Assembly: GCF_030272615.1 (NCBI RefSeq) | Contig: NC_081410.1 | Coordinates: 122,791,640-122,855,639, forward strand | DNA length: 64,000 bases | Source of the DNA: Cryptomeria japonica | Lineage: Eukaryota > Streptophyta > Pinopsida > Cupressales > Cupressaceae | Direction of reading: 5' to 3' | Part shown: positions 11,029-23,282 of the stretch, one piece after another | How the letters are laid out: each line of letters begins with the position of its first letter | How positions within the stretch are numbered: position 1 is the stretch's first letter | Translations under genes and position numbers: made by a program | Notes under the pieces: model-generated | Seen by the model: only the letters and a program-made list of their open reading frames with translations | What the model was told of the DNA's origin: nothing | Databases searched by the model: none

Positions 11029-14000
11029 ATGGCATCACAGTCTAGTGTAGCAACTCTATTGGTAGTAGAAATTACTAAAAGGGCAAGGGTAGTGTTTAAG
11101 AAACATCCATTCAAATCCATCGAAGATGATCTAGAAGGAGCATTTTCTTCTGTTTCATATGGTCTGTTGCACAATGAAGATATTAGGGAATACATTCACT
11201 ATAATATTGAAAATCTTGAGAATGTAGACATGCTATCACTATACACCAAGCATTTGATGGATGAAATGGGGAATCTCAATCCCAAATTCAAATTATTGAA
11301 AGACAAGGGTTTTATTTAATTTGTTCAATTTTTGGTGTTCAATCAAGCCAAATGGGTCAGGTATGTCTTGAGCCAAATCTATGATGAGTTTATATGGATG
11401 GATAGACCTCACAAGATCACGAAGCAAGCCATTCAAGTGATAACTTGTTTGAGTGCAACCAGTGAGATCCCCGGTTTGAGAAATGTCAAGAACACAATAG
11501 AGACAACTATTATCAGATCCCAACATGATGATTGGTCGATGACAATGAGTGATATCATTGAACATGATGTGAGATTTGCTTCAATGGTGACAGGATACAA
11601 GGTATACCAGTCTAACAAACAAAATTCACTATCCAGTACTGCAATATTTGTAGCCTATTAGATGCTCAAGGAAGATAAGAGATATGATTTGTGTGAAGTG
11701 CTTCTTAGTGAGTTAATGAGAAATTTAAAGAAGATTAAGCAAGATAAGAAACATGTTTTCAAGTTCAGCTCTCTGATTGTTTGTTTGACACTTTACTTCT
11801 TGAATGAAATCCCCAGTATAGGAAAAGTATAGTGGGCTTATGATAAACCAGTGGCGATCCAAATTAAGGAAGGTTTGCAAGGATTAGGTGATACAGTAGC
11901 TCAAAAATATGCTTTATGAGGTTATTTAAAATCATTTCAAGCAATGATGCAAAACAGAGAGGATTCCAAAAGATATTATTGAAAAATATGAAAATACCAT
12001 ATGTTTCATGGTAGACAAAGATCAATGCCACATGGAGGCAACAAAACCTAGAACAGTTTGGGTCATGCTCGTGGGGTATGAGGTGGATGGAAACACACTT
12101 GATGTATATGCTCAACATCTATTGAGTAAACTAGTAGATGAAAAAGAAGAGAGGTTTGATACCTACAAGGAGAAGGATCTAGACCTACATAAGAAATTTA
12201 CTGAGCCTGCAAGGAACAGGAAGGTCGGAAAAGAAGTTGCAGAGCTTGTAGAACAAATGGGAATATCAAAAGAAGTTGTTCAAAGGGATAGGGAACAAAA
12301 TATACTAAAGGAGGAGGACATGGTAAATCCTATGAAGACAAAACCAATCTCTACTCCTCCCAAGCAAACCAAGCTAAGGCCAACCCAGTCACCACCTACC
12401 TCTAGTGCTCAAAAGCCTATCCCTCCACCCAAGCCACAAGCCAAGTCAACTAGTGGAGTTGAGAAGAAGAAGAAGGAGAAGACACAAGGAGAATATGTTG
12501 TAGCCAATGCTGAAGATGTAGAAACCAAATCTGATTAAGTAGTGAAAGAGGTGAAGAAGACAACTACCTATGCTAGGGTAGTGAAGAAGCCTCAATCTGG
12601 TGATCCTAACTAACCAAGAAGCCAAGGACAAAAGCTGATCCATTTGGTAGAGATAGAGAAAGCAAGAAACAAAAGTGTGAATTGGATGAAGCTCTGAAGT
12701 CCGACAAGGTTGAAGTTACTTATGATGTTGTGCCCCTAATGACTTTAAATGAAATAATTGATGAAGTGTTGAAGGAAGGAAACTTGAAGAATGTACCTTG
12801 TATATTATGAAAATTGTGATGATAAAGATCAAAGAGCTATAGAAGAAGTAGTTGTACAGTATATGAATTTTTATAGCAAAACCTTGATAGAGTTGTCATC
12901 TATGATTCTGAAGGAATTATATGATATTTTGAATGCAAGGAGACATACAACTAGTTTGGAAGATGAAATAATAGAGGAATATGTATTAGTTAATTTGAGT
13001 TCTATAATTTCTAAAGTTGAGGTTGATAGATTGTTGAAGATTGCTAAGGATAGATTTAGAAGCAAGAAGAGAGTCAATAAAATCATGCTCGGTAAAATAG
13101 ATGGAGTAACTGAAGAGACCAAAGCAATTTTGAGACAATTTTTGAAAGACCACAAATATGATGTTAATCTGATACATAATTATACCCAGCCAAAAGAGAA
13201 GTCACTAGATACATCCATTTCGAAAGTGCATGCAGTCGTTCCTGATGTGCAAAAAGATCAAATAACTGAGAAATCCATTCCGATAGGGCAGACAAATGAT
13301 CAAACTATAGTTGGAGATGATACTACTAAGGTTGATAACTCCGGTGAAGATGAACAAGATCCTCCAGTAATAGAAGTTAACTCTGAAAAAACAGATGCAG
13401 CGAGTGAAAAAGTGGATGAAGAAAAGATAAAGGTTGAGGAAGAGAAGGTGAAAGGAGAAGAGAAGAAAGATCGGGCTCCGATGACAGTGGCAAGAGATAC
13501 TGTAGTTGTCAAGGGTAAACAGGTTGTCACCAATTCAGATGATTTCACTCAAGGGCCTATAGATTTGAGTTCACTATCTCCTATTCAATAATTGAAGCTA
13601 GCAACTCTTGCACAAGCAAAAGCCAGCAAGGACTTACTCAAGTCCCACGCTGCAGATAAAGAGTTGATATTGGTGGAAGATGTATTGGAGAAAATTGTGC
13701 CATCCGTTAAACCAAATACAACTAATACTTCCTCCGATAACCTTAGAAGTATATTGAATGCTATAAAATCTCATTTTGTGTCTTTGGAGAAGGTAGCAGA
13801 TGCTAGATTTTTGACTCAGTTAATGCTATGAGACTGATTTTTTTTTTGAAGATGATTGAGGGAGGTAGGGTAAGCTTGATAACTACTATGAAGGGTATAA
13901 AAGATGCATTAGATGAAGGCAACCAAATATACAAGTCATGTCTAATTTTGCCAAAGTTTACCATTGACCCTGACAAGAAAATAGGCGAATGTGAAGGTCA

Positions 14001-14316
14001 GCTTGGTAGCATATCTTAGTCTTACACACCTCAATCAATTTTGGCTAGCAATTTTGAAGGTCAAGTTATGAGTATATTGGATAAGATTAAGAGTTTAAAT
14101 CAGGAAAATGATATAATTTTGGGCAGAGTGGGAGAAGTAAGAATCCTTATCACTCCTCGAATAGATTCACTGATCAATAATATGCAAGATGCAAAGGATG
14201 CTCTGAATAAGAGTGTTCTGGTAGATAGAAGAGGAGTTGAGATGCATGCCTATCTTTTCAGTGGGATGATCAGTATTTTGGAGAGTCTAAAGAAGGCTTT
14301 GGATAACACTTACTAA
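11029..14316 (+). pseudogene. Unrecognised large reading frame of element C2
   Basis: A coding stretch of about 1,090 codons occupies the place of pol. It is split by single in-frame stops (11,317, 11,659, 13,589, 14,017) and frame changes near 11,950, 12,610, 12,790 and 13,825. The N-terminal part begins MASQSSVATLLVVEIT and holds a folded-looking domain with AKWVRYVLSQIYDEF and ITKQAIQVITCLS. The middle (about 12,330-12,480) is rich in Pro, Lys and Thr. A Glu/Lys/Asp-rich segment lies near 13,380-13,480, and the C-terminal 150 codons look coiled-coil (ILDKIKSLNQENDIILGRVG). There is no RT, integrase or protease motif. It may be an envelope-like or captured gene as in some Copia lineages; I do not recognise the family. 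Confidence 0.6.
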
Positions 14317-15819
14317 GCCTAGAAATATTTTTTGTGGATATCTTCATGCAATGGTGGGAAAATGGTGAATGATAGATCAAGAGGAAAACTACCCTTTCCC
14401 TCAAAGAGAGATGAGAGTCTCACTATTGATTACTCTTCAAACACTTTTCACCATGTTACATTAGGAAGAGGAGAGGAGAATTCACTAGATTCAATCTTTC
14501 CACACGAAGATGGTAGATTGAATTTTGAATGAAATGGGAATGATAAGTTCATCCCCTCTTCCTTTTTTGAAATGGAAAGGAATTGATTGAATTATGTAAT
14601 GCAAAAGTGACAAAGAACTGATTATAACTTGAGATCAAAATATGGGATGAAGTTGTGCACCTGGATCTGGTAGTAATATGTCGAGACAAAGTCGCCTTAC
14701 GAATTTGAGGAAAAGTTGCCTGGACCGTGGCGGGAATGTACACTGTCCTTCGAAAAATCTGCGAAATGAAAATGGTTTTTCTGCCTCTTCAAATGGAGCC
14801 CAAATTCGAAAGTACAACTACGCACTTGCAACCTACACACAGAAAAGAGAGGAAAATGGGTTAGGATTGGGGGTTCATCTTTAGGTCAAACCCCAGTTTT
14901 AGAATTAACCAAGTAATGAAAGAAAGTACTTGAAAGTAGATGTAAATGAAAGACTGAATTGTAAATCACCTCAAGGGAGGTTGTGATAGCAATGTTGATA
15001 GAAGTGCTTGTGTGGAATTGAATGTTAAAATAAATCTCCTCTTCAATGGTTGAATCCTTGAATTGAATGAAACACTTAGCCTTGAAGGGAGACTTGAGAA
15101 TGCTCAATGCTAGAAAAGAATGCTTGAATGCTTGAATGCTCTTGAATGTTTGATCACTTATGTAACTTGACACAATCCAATATTATCCAACTTCAACTTA
15201 TGCAAATGAGAGGGTGAATGCCCCTTAAATACATGTTAGTGGATTTTATTTTTGTCATAGGCCGACATCGGGGGAGTTTCTTGCCCAATGCACAACGAAC
15301 AATGCAACCCTACGAAGGGTCCTGCCCTAAAATAGGGCAGGAACAAGGGCACCATGCCCCCATCCTGGGAGGACAAGGGTGCCATGCCCTTGTCCAAGGG
15401 GGGACAGTGGCACCACACCCCTGTCCTACCCCTTTCTCTAGGGCAGAGTGCGAACGAGGTGATGCAGAGGCCAAGGAAGAAGCTGTTTCTAAGGGCCGAG
15501 CAATCTCCGGTCTCCGATCAGGCTAGAGGATTCAAACTCGCGTGCGTGAGGACCCTAATGCAGTCGGAAATTGCTAGGGTCGCAATTTTATGAAACTACA
15601 CTTCAAATTTCTATAAGTCACTGTATATATCCCCGCATATAAATTTTGGCAGATTCTTATCTTTTGTATTGCTATAAAAGGGGGAGAGAGGTGAAAAATG
15701 GTGCAAATCCTCAAGGGGAGCTTGTAGATTCTTGGAGATTTTTGAAGTTTTGGATTTTGTAGTCTTGAGTGTACAATTCATTTTTTCACAATGTTGCCAT
15801 CAATGCCAAAGGGGGAGAT
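14317..15819 (+). other. C2 3' untranslated region
   Basis: No convincing gene is present. A GC-rich hairpin cluster lies at 15,321-15,423. A TATA-like CTATAAAAGGGG occurs about 150 bp before the 3' LTR. The polypurine tract CAAAGGGGGAGA is at 15,807-15,818, preceded by GTTGCCATCAATGC as in C1. Short open frames around 14,650-14,880 and 15,218-15,590 lack recognisable motifs. Confidence 0.6.
15321..15423. repeat. Cluster of GC-rich hairpins in C2 3' region
   Basis: 15,321-15,341 is a perfect 9-bp inverted repeat (CCTGCCCTA with a 3-nt loop). 15,371-15,395 is another perfect 9-bp inverted repeat (GGACAAGGG, 7-nt loop TGCCATG). A third (GGACAG/CTGTCC) follows within 30 bp. The surrounding DNA is AT-rich. 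Confidence 0.75.
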
Positions 15820-16962
15820 TGCTGGCAAGTGACACTGGTCTAGTGAAGATTGGTGCATGAAAAATGCTTAGCAGTTGTCATTGATGGAAAATCAGTTCAG
15901 AATTCATATCCGGTGCATGTAGATTTGATTTACCGAAAGTTGAATTGTTCATGAGGCATAAGTTTGAAAGGTGGAATACAATAACCGGAAAAGTATGAGT
16001 ACAGTGTGAAGATCTTGATTTTGGTTGTGCAATTTTGGTTGCAGTGATAGAGGTAGATGATTCAAGGTTCAAGACATATTATTGCGTAATCCTGATATCA
16101 ATGTTGATTCATGAGCGAGATTGAAGGTCGGGTATCCAGTGATTCAGGAAGAATAGATCTATTTTTGTGTAACATTTGTTCTAGAATCATTAGGATGATT
16201 TCAATGATTAGTTTCGAGTTCGAGGAGATTGGGCTGACTTGTGTGAAACCTATTATCATTGTGTTTGAGTCTGCATATGGATTTGTGTGTGGATTGAGCT
16301 GACTTGTTGGTTACACATTTCATGTTGCGTGTTATGCGGTTTTTGGAAGTTGACATGGTAATTGATCTATTTCGGCGGTGCAGATATATAAGACCGATTT
16401 GATTGAGCATTTTGGATGATGAGATGAGTGTGAGAAGTTTGGATGAATGAATGTGTGAAGTGTGGTTAATGTCATTGAAATTTTTGTGCTCTTGTGTATG
16501 ACAGAGCAAAGAGATAAAACAGTTGCAGAAGTCAAATTGAGGCTAACTAGAACTGTTATTTGGCATTAGTCGATTCTATTCTTCAGTTCATTCATTATTG
16601 TAATCAATTGTAATCATCTATAAGGTAGTGAGCCTTCCTTCAAGTTGTATCCCTTTTGTAATTGAGCAATGAGCTCTAAGCAGTGTGCTTGAATGCAAGT
16701 GCATTCTTGTTCATGTAATATTATCATACTCCTAATCAAAGTATAATAATATTGTGGGTTCAAATCCCACCGTGGTTTTTCCCTTTCTAGTTTTCCACAT
16801 AAAAATACTAGTGTTATGGTATTGTGGTTGATTGGTTTATGTTTCAGCACTTAACTTTCATTCTTATGCATCTGGTGGTTTAAGAATCAATTAAATGGAT
16901 TTGTATATTGCAGAGCACTGATTCACCCCCCCCCCCCCCCTCGGTGTTCATTAATTCCAACA
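15820..16962 (+). repeat. C2 3' LTR
   Basis: It starts TGCTGGCAAG directly after the polypurine tract and ends TTCCAACA. It matches the two-part 5' LTR along its length. A run of 15 C at 16,926-16,940 expands the CACCCCCC stretch common to these LTRs. Confidence 0.88.
16926..16940. repeat. Poly-C tract (15 C)
   Basis: Uninterrupted C15 in the 3' end of the C2 LTR. The homologous stretch in the other LTRs is about 6-8 C, so this copy is expanded, or its length is a sequencing artefact. Confidence 0.85.
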
Positions 16963-17732
16963 ATCATGTGGAGTAATTTTGGTGGTTGTTTGTGTGTTCA
17001 AGGTCGGTGAGCTGACATATGGGAAGCATGTGGACATCTTGTTTTGGTTCGCTTAGTTGTTTTTGGATTGGATTGAGCCGACTTGGGTAACACATTTCAT
17101 GTTGCTTGTTATTCGGTTTTTGGGCCGACATGGAATTGATCTAATTTGATGGTGCAGATATATTAGTCTAATTGATATGACCATTTGGCATGTTAATGAT
17201 GATGCAAGAAGTGTTTATGATTGATTGTGCACGGTTGAGAGATTTGTGCTCCAGTATAATGTAGAATATCAGAATAGAGCAAAGCAGCAAAACAGAGTGT
17301 AATCATGTGTTTTGTGCTTAACTGGAACTATACTTAGGCATTTTTTGATGCTATTAAATAGTTAAAACTCTCTTGTATCCATTATAATCAGTTTGTAAGG
17401 CAGTGAGCCTTCCGGGTTGTAAGTCTTATTTGTAATTTTGAGCAATGATATTTAGGCGGTGCATCTAAATGCATGTGCATTCCCCTTATATAATATTTTT
17501 ATACTTCTAACAAAGTATATTAATATTGTGAGTTTGAATCCCACCATTTTTTTTCCCTTAACCAGGTTTCCACGTAAAAATCTTGGTGTTATGGTGTTTC
17601 TGGTCTTGACTTTGTGATTATGCACTTTGTTTTTCTTCATTTACATTAAGTGGTTGAAAATCAGGGTATAAAGTTAAAATTGTTGAACACTAATTCACTC
17701 CCCCCCCTCTCAGTGTTCTCTTGATTCCAACA
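16963..17732 (+). repeat. Solo Copia-type LTR C3, second part
   Basis: Diverged homolog of the C2 LTR 3' half (GAGCCGACTTG, CATTTCATGTTGC, GGCAGTGAGCCTTCC, then CTCTCAGTGTTC and TTCCAACA). It ends at 17,732, followed by the AAAAT duplication and the resumed LINE. No primer site or internal sequence follows, consistent with a solo LTR. Confidence 0.8.
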
Positions 17733-18732
17733 AAAATAAAATACATTTTCTGGTCTGGGATAAAGTATGTTTTCACAAATTCTATGGAGGGGTAGGTATT
17801 CCAGATTTTGAGGATAGAAACATTGCCTTAGGTGATAAACTTGTATGGAAGTTGTTTTCAGACACCCTCTCAATCTGGTCTACTATAATTAGAGGTAAGT
17901 ATCTTGACTCGAAGGAACCTGAATGAATTTTTATAGTTTTGGATCCTCCAAAAGGATGAAATATGTGGAATTTCCTCTTGAAGTGTAGAGAGAGTTTGCT
18001 TCCAAACCTAACCCGGATTGCTCATAATGGAATATCAATTAGATTTTGGGAGGATTCATCGAATAGTTATCCCCCTCAAGATAGTGTCTCGGGAATGGAT
18101 GTAATTAAAGCACTTTTGTAGACCTCTTAGGGTTTTTCATTAACTAGTTATTTACAACCCTCATTGGTTAATGGGATTTGGAAGGTGAGCTGGAAAGAAA
18201 CTGGACAATGTGACTGCACCACATCAGCAAAAACAATTGTTATCTTCCGAATTAAAGAGTAGATTATTGTTCTATAATGGAACAAGAGATAAGATGATGT
18301 GGCTTCCCTCTAAATCAAGTTCCTATTCAGTAAAGGAGGGCGTTAAGGAGTTGTCATCTCATGGTCTTGACCAACCATAAAGGAGATTTTCATTTTGTTG
18401 GAAGGGTTGTGGTATACAAAAGGTTGGATCATTCACATGGTTAGAATTAAAGGGAAGAATCTTAACTAGTGATAGATTATAATTTTTAAGGATTGCACTT
18501 CCTTTTGACTGTATATTTTGTAAACAAAATACTAAGACAATAGATCATCTATTACTCGGTTGTGAAGTGGCACAAAAAAGATGGAAATGGTTACTTAATA
18601 AACTCGGGTGTACCTCCCTTTTACTATATTCATTGTTCTAGGTTTTCAATTCATGGCCAAAGCTCTTTACAAATTCTTTTTTTGCAGTTATTTCGGAAGT
18701 GGCTCTTGAAAGGAAACTTGCAACTAGCTTTA
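17733..18732 (+). pseudogene. LINE ORF2 fragment: end of RT and zinc-binding region
   Basis: One frame reads VWDKVCFHKFYGGVGIPDFE, then LGDKLVWKLFS and IIRGKYLDSKEPE. This is the stretch downstream of the RT thumb in plant LINEs (GGLGIRDL-like, then WxxL and KY). About 150 codons are fairly continuous but carry stops. Later parts drift between frames, and only fragments resembling the RT-associated zinc-binding domain remain (CIFCKQN near 18,520). It continues the protein that begins at 1-170 and is interrupted again at 18,733. Confidence 0.7.
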
Positions 18733-19448
18733 TGACAATTTCCACATAACCCATTTTAGATCTTAATCAAAACAACACATAGAATCCACATGTAAAGAAT
18801 AGACAATATACCCATGAAAATGTGACACAAGATAGGAAAGCCCTCTTGAGGGAAAAACCTAGCCTCCAAAAGCATCATCCACCATGTATTATCAACAATG
18901 CATCCATTACAATACAGATATGGAAAGCTTTTGAAACCCAGTCATCACAAGCCATCAACAAGAATTCCATGTGAACAATTATTAATCCACAATCCCATGC
19001 CATGCTTCCAACATCCACAAATGCTAACCTAGATAACTGACCAACCCAAACAACTACCCTTGTGGTTGCTTTTATAAACACAAGCTCCCACAAAACCACC
19101 AAGTGGTATCACATCAAAACCATGTGCCCAAAACCATGTGACAATAAAATATAATATTTTTCCTACCTACCCTTGACCCACATTTAATATTGCGCACTTC
19201 ATCACAATTACATTCCCCACTATTAAATAAATACAATATAATAATACCAATGTGTCAATACAACTCATCATTCTGTTACAAGAATATTCCAAGGGAATCT
19301 CTACATGTTGCACGTCCATCTAGGTGCTCCTAGGTGCAACAATACGAAGTGATATTACAATATAATTCCACATCCACCTCACACAATAATAAAATAATAC
19401 AACAATAAAACATTATTATACAATGTGTACAACACCATTTTCCCAACA
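18733..19448 (-). repeat. LTR-like insertion in the LINE (probable solo LTR)
   Basis: About 716 bp with no coding resemblance to the LINE separate two LINE fragments. Read on the minus strand it starts TGTTGGGAAAATGG, ends AAATTGTCA, and has a TATA box (TGTTTATAAAAGC) near its middle, as an LTR would. The adjacent bases (GCTTT-A and GCTCC) are only a partial target duplication, so the exact ends are uncertain. Confidence 0.45.
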
Positions 19449-20220
19449 GCTCCTACTATTCTCATTTGGAATCTCTAGTGGGAAACGAATAGGGACATTT
19501 TTTGAAAAGAATATAACAATAACCAGAGCATAATAAATAAGATAGAAATGACCATTTCCAGAATCGGTCAATGCATACATAGTTAAACACAAAAAACTGG
19601 ACTCTTTATATACTTCCTAGAATAGTGATTCAATGAAGGGATGGCATCTTTTGTAACTCTTGTTCAAGGGAAGTCTATTGGTAAATGTAGACAAAAGAGT
19701 CAATAGGAAAGATATTTGATGGAGACCTCCATAGAAGAACTATTTCAAGCTAAATTTTGATGGGGCAACGAGGGGTAACCCCAAAGTGTCCAGAGTTGGG
19801 TGTGTGTTGAGGAATCAAGAAGGTCGGGTAGTGAAAGCGGGATATGCAAGAATCCCAGATGGCACAAACAATGTGGCAGAGGCAAGAGCCTTATTGTTTG
19901 GCATCAATTTAGCCATTTCAGAGAAGGTGAAGTTTCAAGAGTTTGAAGGGGATTCCATGAATATTATATCAACATTAAAAAAAATCATGCCTCTAATTGG
20001 AATATAGATTACTTTATTCAAACACCTTATGAGAGGATCTCTTATCTAGAAGGATATATCATTATGCACTATTACAGGGAGGGAAATCATTTAGCAAATT
20101 TATTGGCTAATAGGGGATGTGAATCAAACGAGGAGGAGACAATCCTGTCTCCATTTTAGGTTCTAGGGGACATAAACCTTAGACTGCAAATGAAAATTGA
20201 TGCAAGGCCATTATCCTAAT
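19449..20220 (+). pseudogene. LINE RNase H domain, degenerate
   Basis: It starts with ILIWNLWWE and DIF, the usual lead-in to the RNase H of plant LINEs. A frame at 19,750-20,005 shows LNFDGATRGNP (first Asp), NNVAEARALLFG (Glu) and FEGDSMNI (second Asp), then frameshifts to YREGNHLANLLANRGC, where the usual AD is AN. The domain removes RNA from cDNA hybrids in active elements. Stops and frameshifts show it is dead. Confidence 0.72.
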
Positions 20221-22261
20221 TTATTTTTTAATATGTTTGTCTTTGTTGCAGGTTAATGTTTTCTTTCACCTAGACGAGCATCATATTCCCTCCTTTTTGT
20301 GAGATAGGGAACCTTTTTGTGAGACAAGAGATAGCTTATGTCAAAAATATGCTTGTCAATCAGTAGTATTTATGTTTCTCATCATGACATCAAAGTTAAT
20401 GATGCCACCTCACACAAATTGCTAATTAGTTTTAATGTCTCTTGTATGAACTCAGCCAACCTGGGAGGGGAAATTAATAAGTGGATCTGAGTAGGTTTGT
20501 GTGAAGACACTTGGTGCCAGGTTTTTTTCTCTGTGCACACTGGATTGCTCCCTCATCTCTGGATGTTGGATTTTCACACAAAATTACATCTAGACAGGTT
20601 GTTGAAGTTCAGAGCGAACAATGTGAGTAGTACAAACAATGGACATATGTTATACAGAGGACAACACCGATCGGGGTCTGCAATCTTCCTGCACGAGTTG
20701 GGATTTATTATCATGTGATTCAATTCTCCCACATGTGCATTGCCAAATTATATATGGATATACAGTTTTGTATTTATTATTTAACTTGTTTTTATCATTG
20801 GAGGTTCCATGACACTTCGTATTTCTTTATAGGGAGGCTTCCATGTTATTATTCCCTCTTCAACTTAATGATGCTTTTGCAATACCATGCATTAATGTGG
20901 ACTAGGTGATTCACAAAATTCTTGGAGAAGACTGGTTACGTGCTAACCCTTTCGCTCCTCCCACCTTGGCAATGTCCAGACTGGCAACAATGGTTATGAA
21001 CCTTTCATGCTCAACAGACTTCACAAAGCATCTGGTTGGATCTATTGTGCACTCCTCTTTTTTTTCAGTTGGGAAGAACTCAACACACAAGTGGCCAATT
21101 ATGACTTCTGTTCAGGGGATGTTTTTCTTGGAGGGGTCTTCAACAGGAACGAGATCTTGCAGGAGTCGGTAGTAAGGTCGGTATATATCTCCTTTATTAA
21201 TGGTTTTTACTATGCATCGCTTGCTCCCTTTGTTCACTAGATGCAAATAAATGCAATGCTCATAGGAGAGCCATGGTTCTCACATGTAATCTCAAAATTT
21301 AATGCTCTCTGGGAACTCCATAATCATATGCAAGTTGATCCCCATGGGTATCTGCAGTCTTTCCCCCAACCTATTGACAATGCTTCGTCATAAGAGTTGA
21401 GAATCGAGCGATGAAAATATAGCTAAAATGGTCAATGTAAGAAAGTTTTGCTCGATGGTTTTGTTTTGGTCACTAAGACGACATTTTGCCTCAAGATTTA
21501 CAGAGATTGACTATGGGTTGGTCGAGTCGGTTGGGATCCCATGGGGTTTTTTTCATTCCTCCCTTTTTTTATCTCAGACATCATTGGAGTGGTTGTTTTT
21601 GTTAGAAATTCCTCTTTCTCGAGGATGGCTAATGTTGCTTCGCAGTCTTCCTCTCCATCGATTAGCGAGTTGTCATTCCAGGAGCCGCAGGATGGGCATA
21701 TTAAATTTTGCAAGAAGAATTTTGGGAAGTCTTCTCCTTGTTGGTTTTGATTTGTCCCCCAATCAATTTTTGTTTCAATGTTGGAGATTATGGTAATGGG
21801 ACCGAGTGAAGGGTGATAACAATTGATCTCATGGCAGTTGTTTGAAGATGGATTTCGGTCAAAGGATGTTTGGCCAGGGGTGCTTAGTGGATGACAAAAT
21901 CTTATTTTATTGAAAGCAAGAGGGGCTCCGTACTCTAAAAGTTCAAGACTGTAGATGATATATTTTGATATAGGACATAATGATACTGTTGTTTTTTTCA
22001 GCTATTGTGTATATTTATCAAGGACGTGTAAACACCCAGGCTTTTGTATGTATTGTAGAATAGCTATTAGTATTTGTGTAGTTTTGTTACTATATTCTAG
22101 GAATAAGTCTGGACTTATAAGATATTGTTGTGATCTTAGATTAGAGGATGTAATATTCCCTCTCATCTAACTTTTTATTTCATACCTATTGTAATCTCTT
22201 CTTATATATTTAATATAATACAAGCCTATACCTTTGGCCAAAATAATAAGAATAATAATTA
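20221..22261 (+). other. LINE 3' region and tail
   Basis: No gene is supported over 2 kb. The far end (GTAATATTCCCTCTCATCT, then CCTTTGGCCAAAATAATAAG) resembles plant LINE 3' ends with an A-rich tail, so I assign the stretch to the LINE 3' untranslated region. Short open frames around 20,500-21,800 overlap in several frames and carry no motif. The tail probably ends near 22,255. Confidence 0.5.
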
Positions 22262-23131
22262 TGTGGGTTGGTTTTATTGTGGTAATTAATTAATTAATAA
22301 TGTTAAGAATTTAAATGTGTAATTAATAAATAATACTTATTGTGAATTTATTATTATTAAATAAATTATTTTATTGAAGCTTTTATATTTAACTGGGATT
22401 TTTAATTGAATATTTTATTTGGAGCTTTAATATTTAATCGTTAATTAATTATTTAAATTCTTTTATCTTATTCTATTTAGCTTTATTGGATAATTGGAAG
22501 TTTTATTTAGTAATTATTATTTTTTAAATCATTTTCCTTTGTTTTCAAAGGTGGAACTGGAGGGAGCTATATATGCTTTGCATTGAAATTGCTAATTGAG
22601 TTTTGTGCATGGAGAATTTTATTTTTAGGATTTTTTCTTTAAGTTTTATTTAGGGATTTTTGAGAATTTTTAGGAGAGTTTTGCATTGTTATTGTGGGTG
22701 AAAAGAAAATTTTGGGAGAAGTTTGCATTATTTCTCTAGTGAATTTCTGGTGATTTGGGGTTTTCAGGTGAAAGGTTGCTTTTGGATTTCAAGGAGATTT
22801 TTTGTGAAATTGTTCGTTTTGGTTTGCATATTCGAAAATTTTCATTGTTGTCATGGATTTGTGTTGGCGTTTTCTAGATTGTGGTTGCATTCCTACTTTC
22901 TCTAGATTTAGACCTTTCTTCTAAATTTTAGATTGGAGAATTTATTATCTTTGTTGGTGTAAATAATTATTCATCTTGGATATTATTACACTTTACTTAA
23001 GTTTACTTAGGAAATGCATTTCATAGTAGTTTGGGTATGCCACATTGGGATAGTGTGTGTAGGAGAATTTCCACCTTTTATGGTGTTGATCTTGTTACTA
23101 CTCTATCATATCCACTTATTGTGGAGTGATA

Positions 23132-23168
23132 ATTCCACATTCAGTGGGTGATCCACCTCATGTGGAAT
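23132..23168. repeat. Hairpin upstream of TATA box
   Basis: ATTCCACAT and ATGTGGAAT form a perfect 9-bp inverted repeat, with a nested GTGG/CCAC pair in the 19-nt interior. It lies about 105 bp before the CTATATAAGCAGG box. Confidence 0.7.
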
Positions 23169-23270
23169 ATTTTATTGTTTCTCCTACCTACCCACACCTA
23201 TTTCCTACCTACCCTTGTTTCTTATTGAGCCACATGTCATGTTTGTGTGCTCACATATCCATATAGCCTT

Positions 23271-23282
23271 GCCTATATAAGC
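23271..23282 (+). promoter_or_regulatory. TATA box in LTR-like block
   Basis: CCTATATAAGCAGG is a strong TATA element in AT-rich but otherwise non-promoter-like DNA. Its position matches that of the TATA box in the A-family LTR. Confidence 0.5.

Larger units (their letters stand above)
526..16962 (+). mobile_element. Non-autonomous Copia-type LTR retrotransposon C2
   Basis: The 5' LTR is 526-802 plus 8,518-9,393, split by element C1. The 3' LTR is 15,820-16,962. A primer-binding site like the plant initiator-Met type (TTGGTATTAGAGC) follows the 5' LTR, and a polypurine tract CAAAGGGGGAGA (15,807-15,818) precedes the 3' LTR. The interior has a degenerate gag with a coiled coil and zinc knuckles (9,462-10,582) and a broken reading frame of unknown function (11,029-14,316). 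No protease, integrase, RT or RNase H is visible, so it would have needed another element's enzymes. Flanks CAAAT and ATCAT do not match, so no clean target duplication is claimed. Confidence 0.85.

Noticed and set aside
521-16967. Target duplication of element C2
   Set aside because: Flanks CAAAT and ATCAT do not match; the element is supported by LTRs, primer site and tract only.
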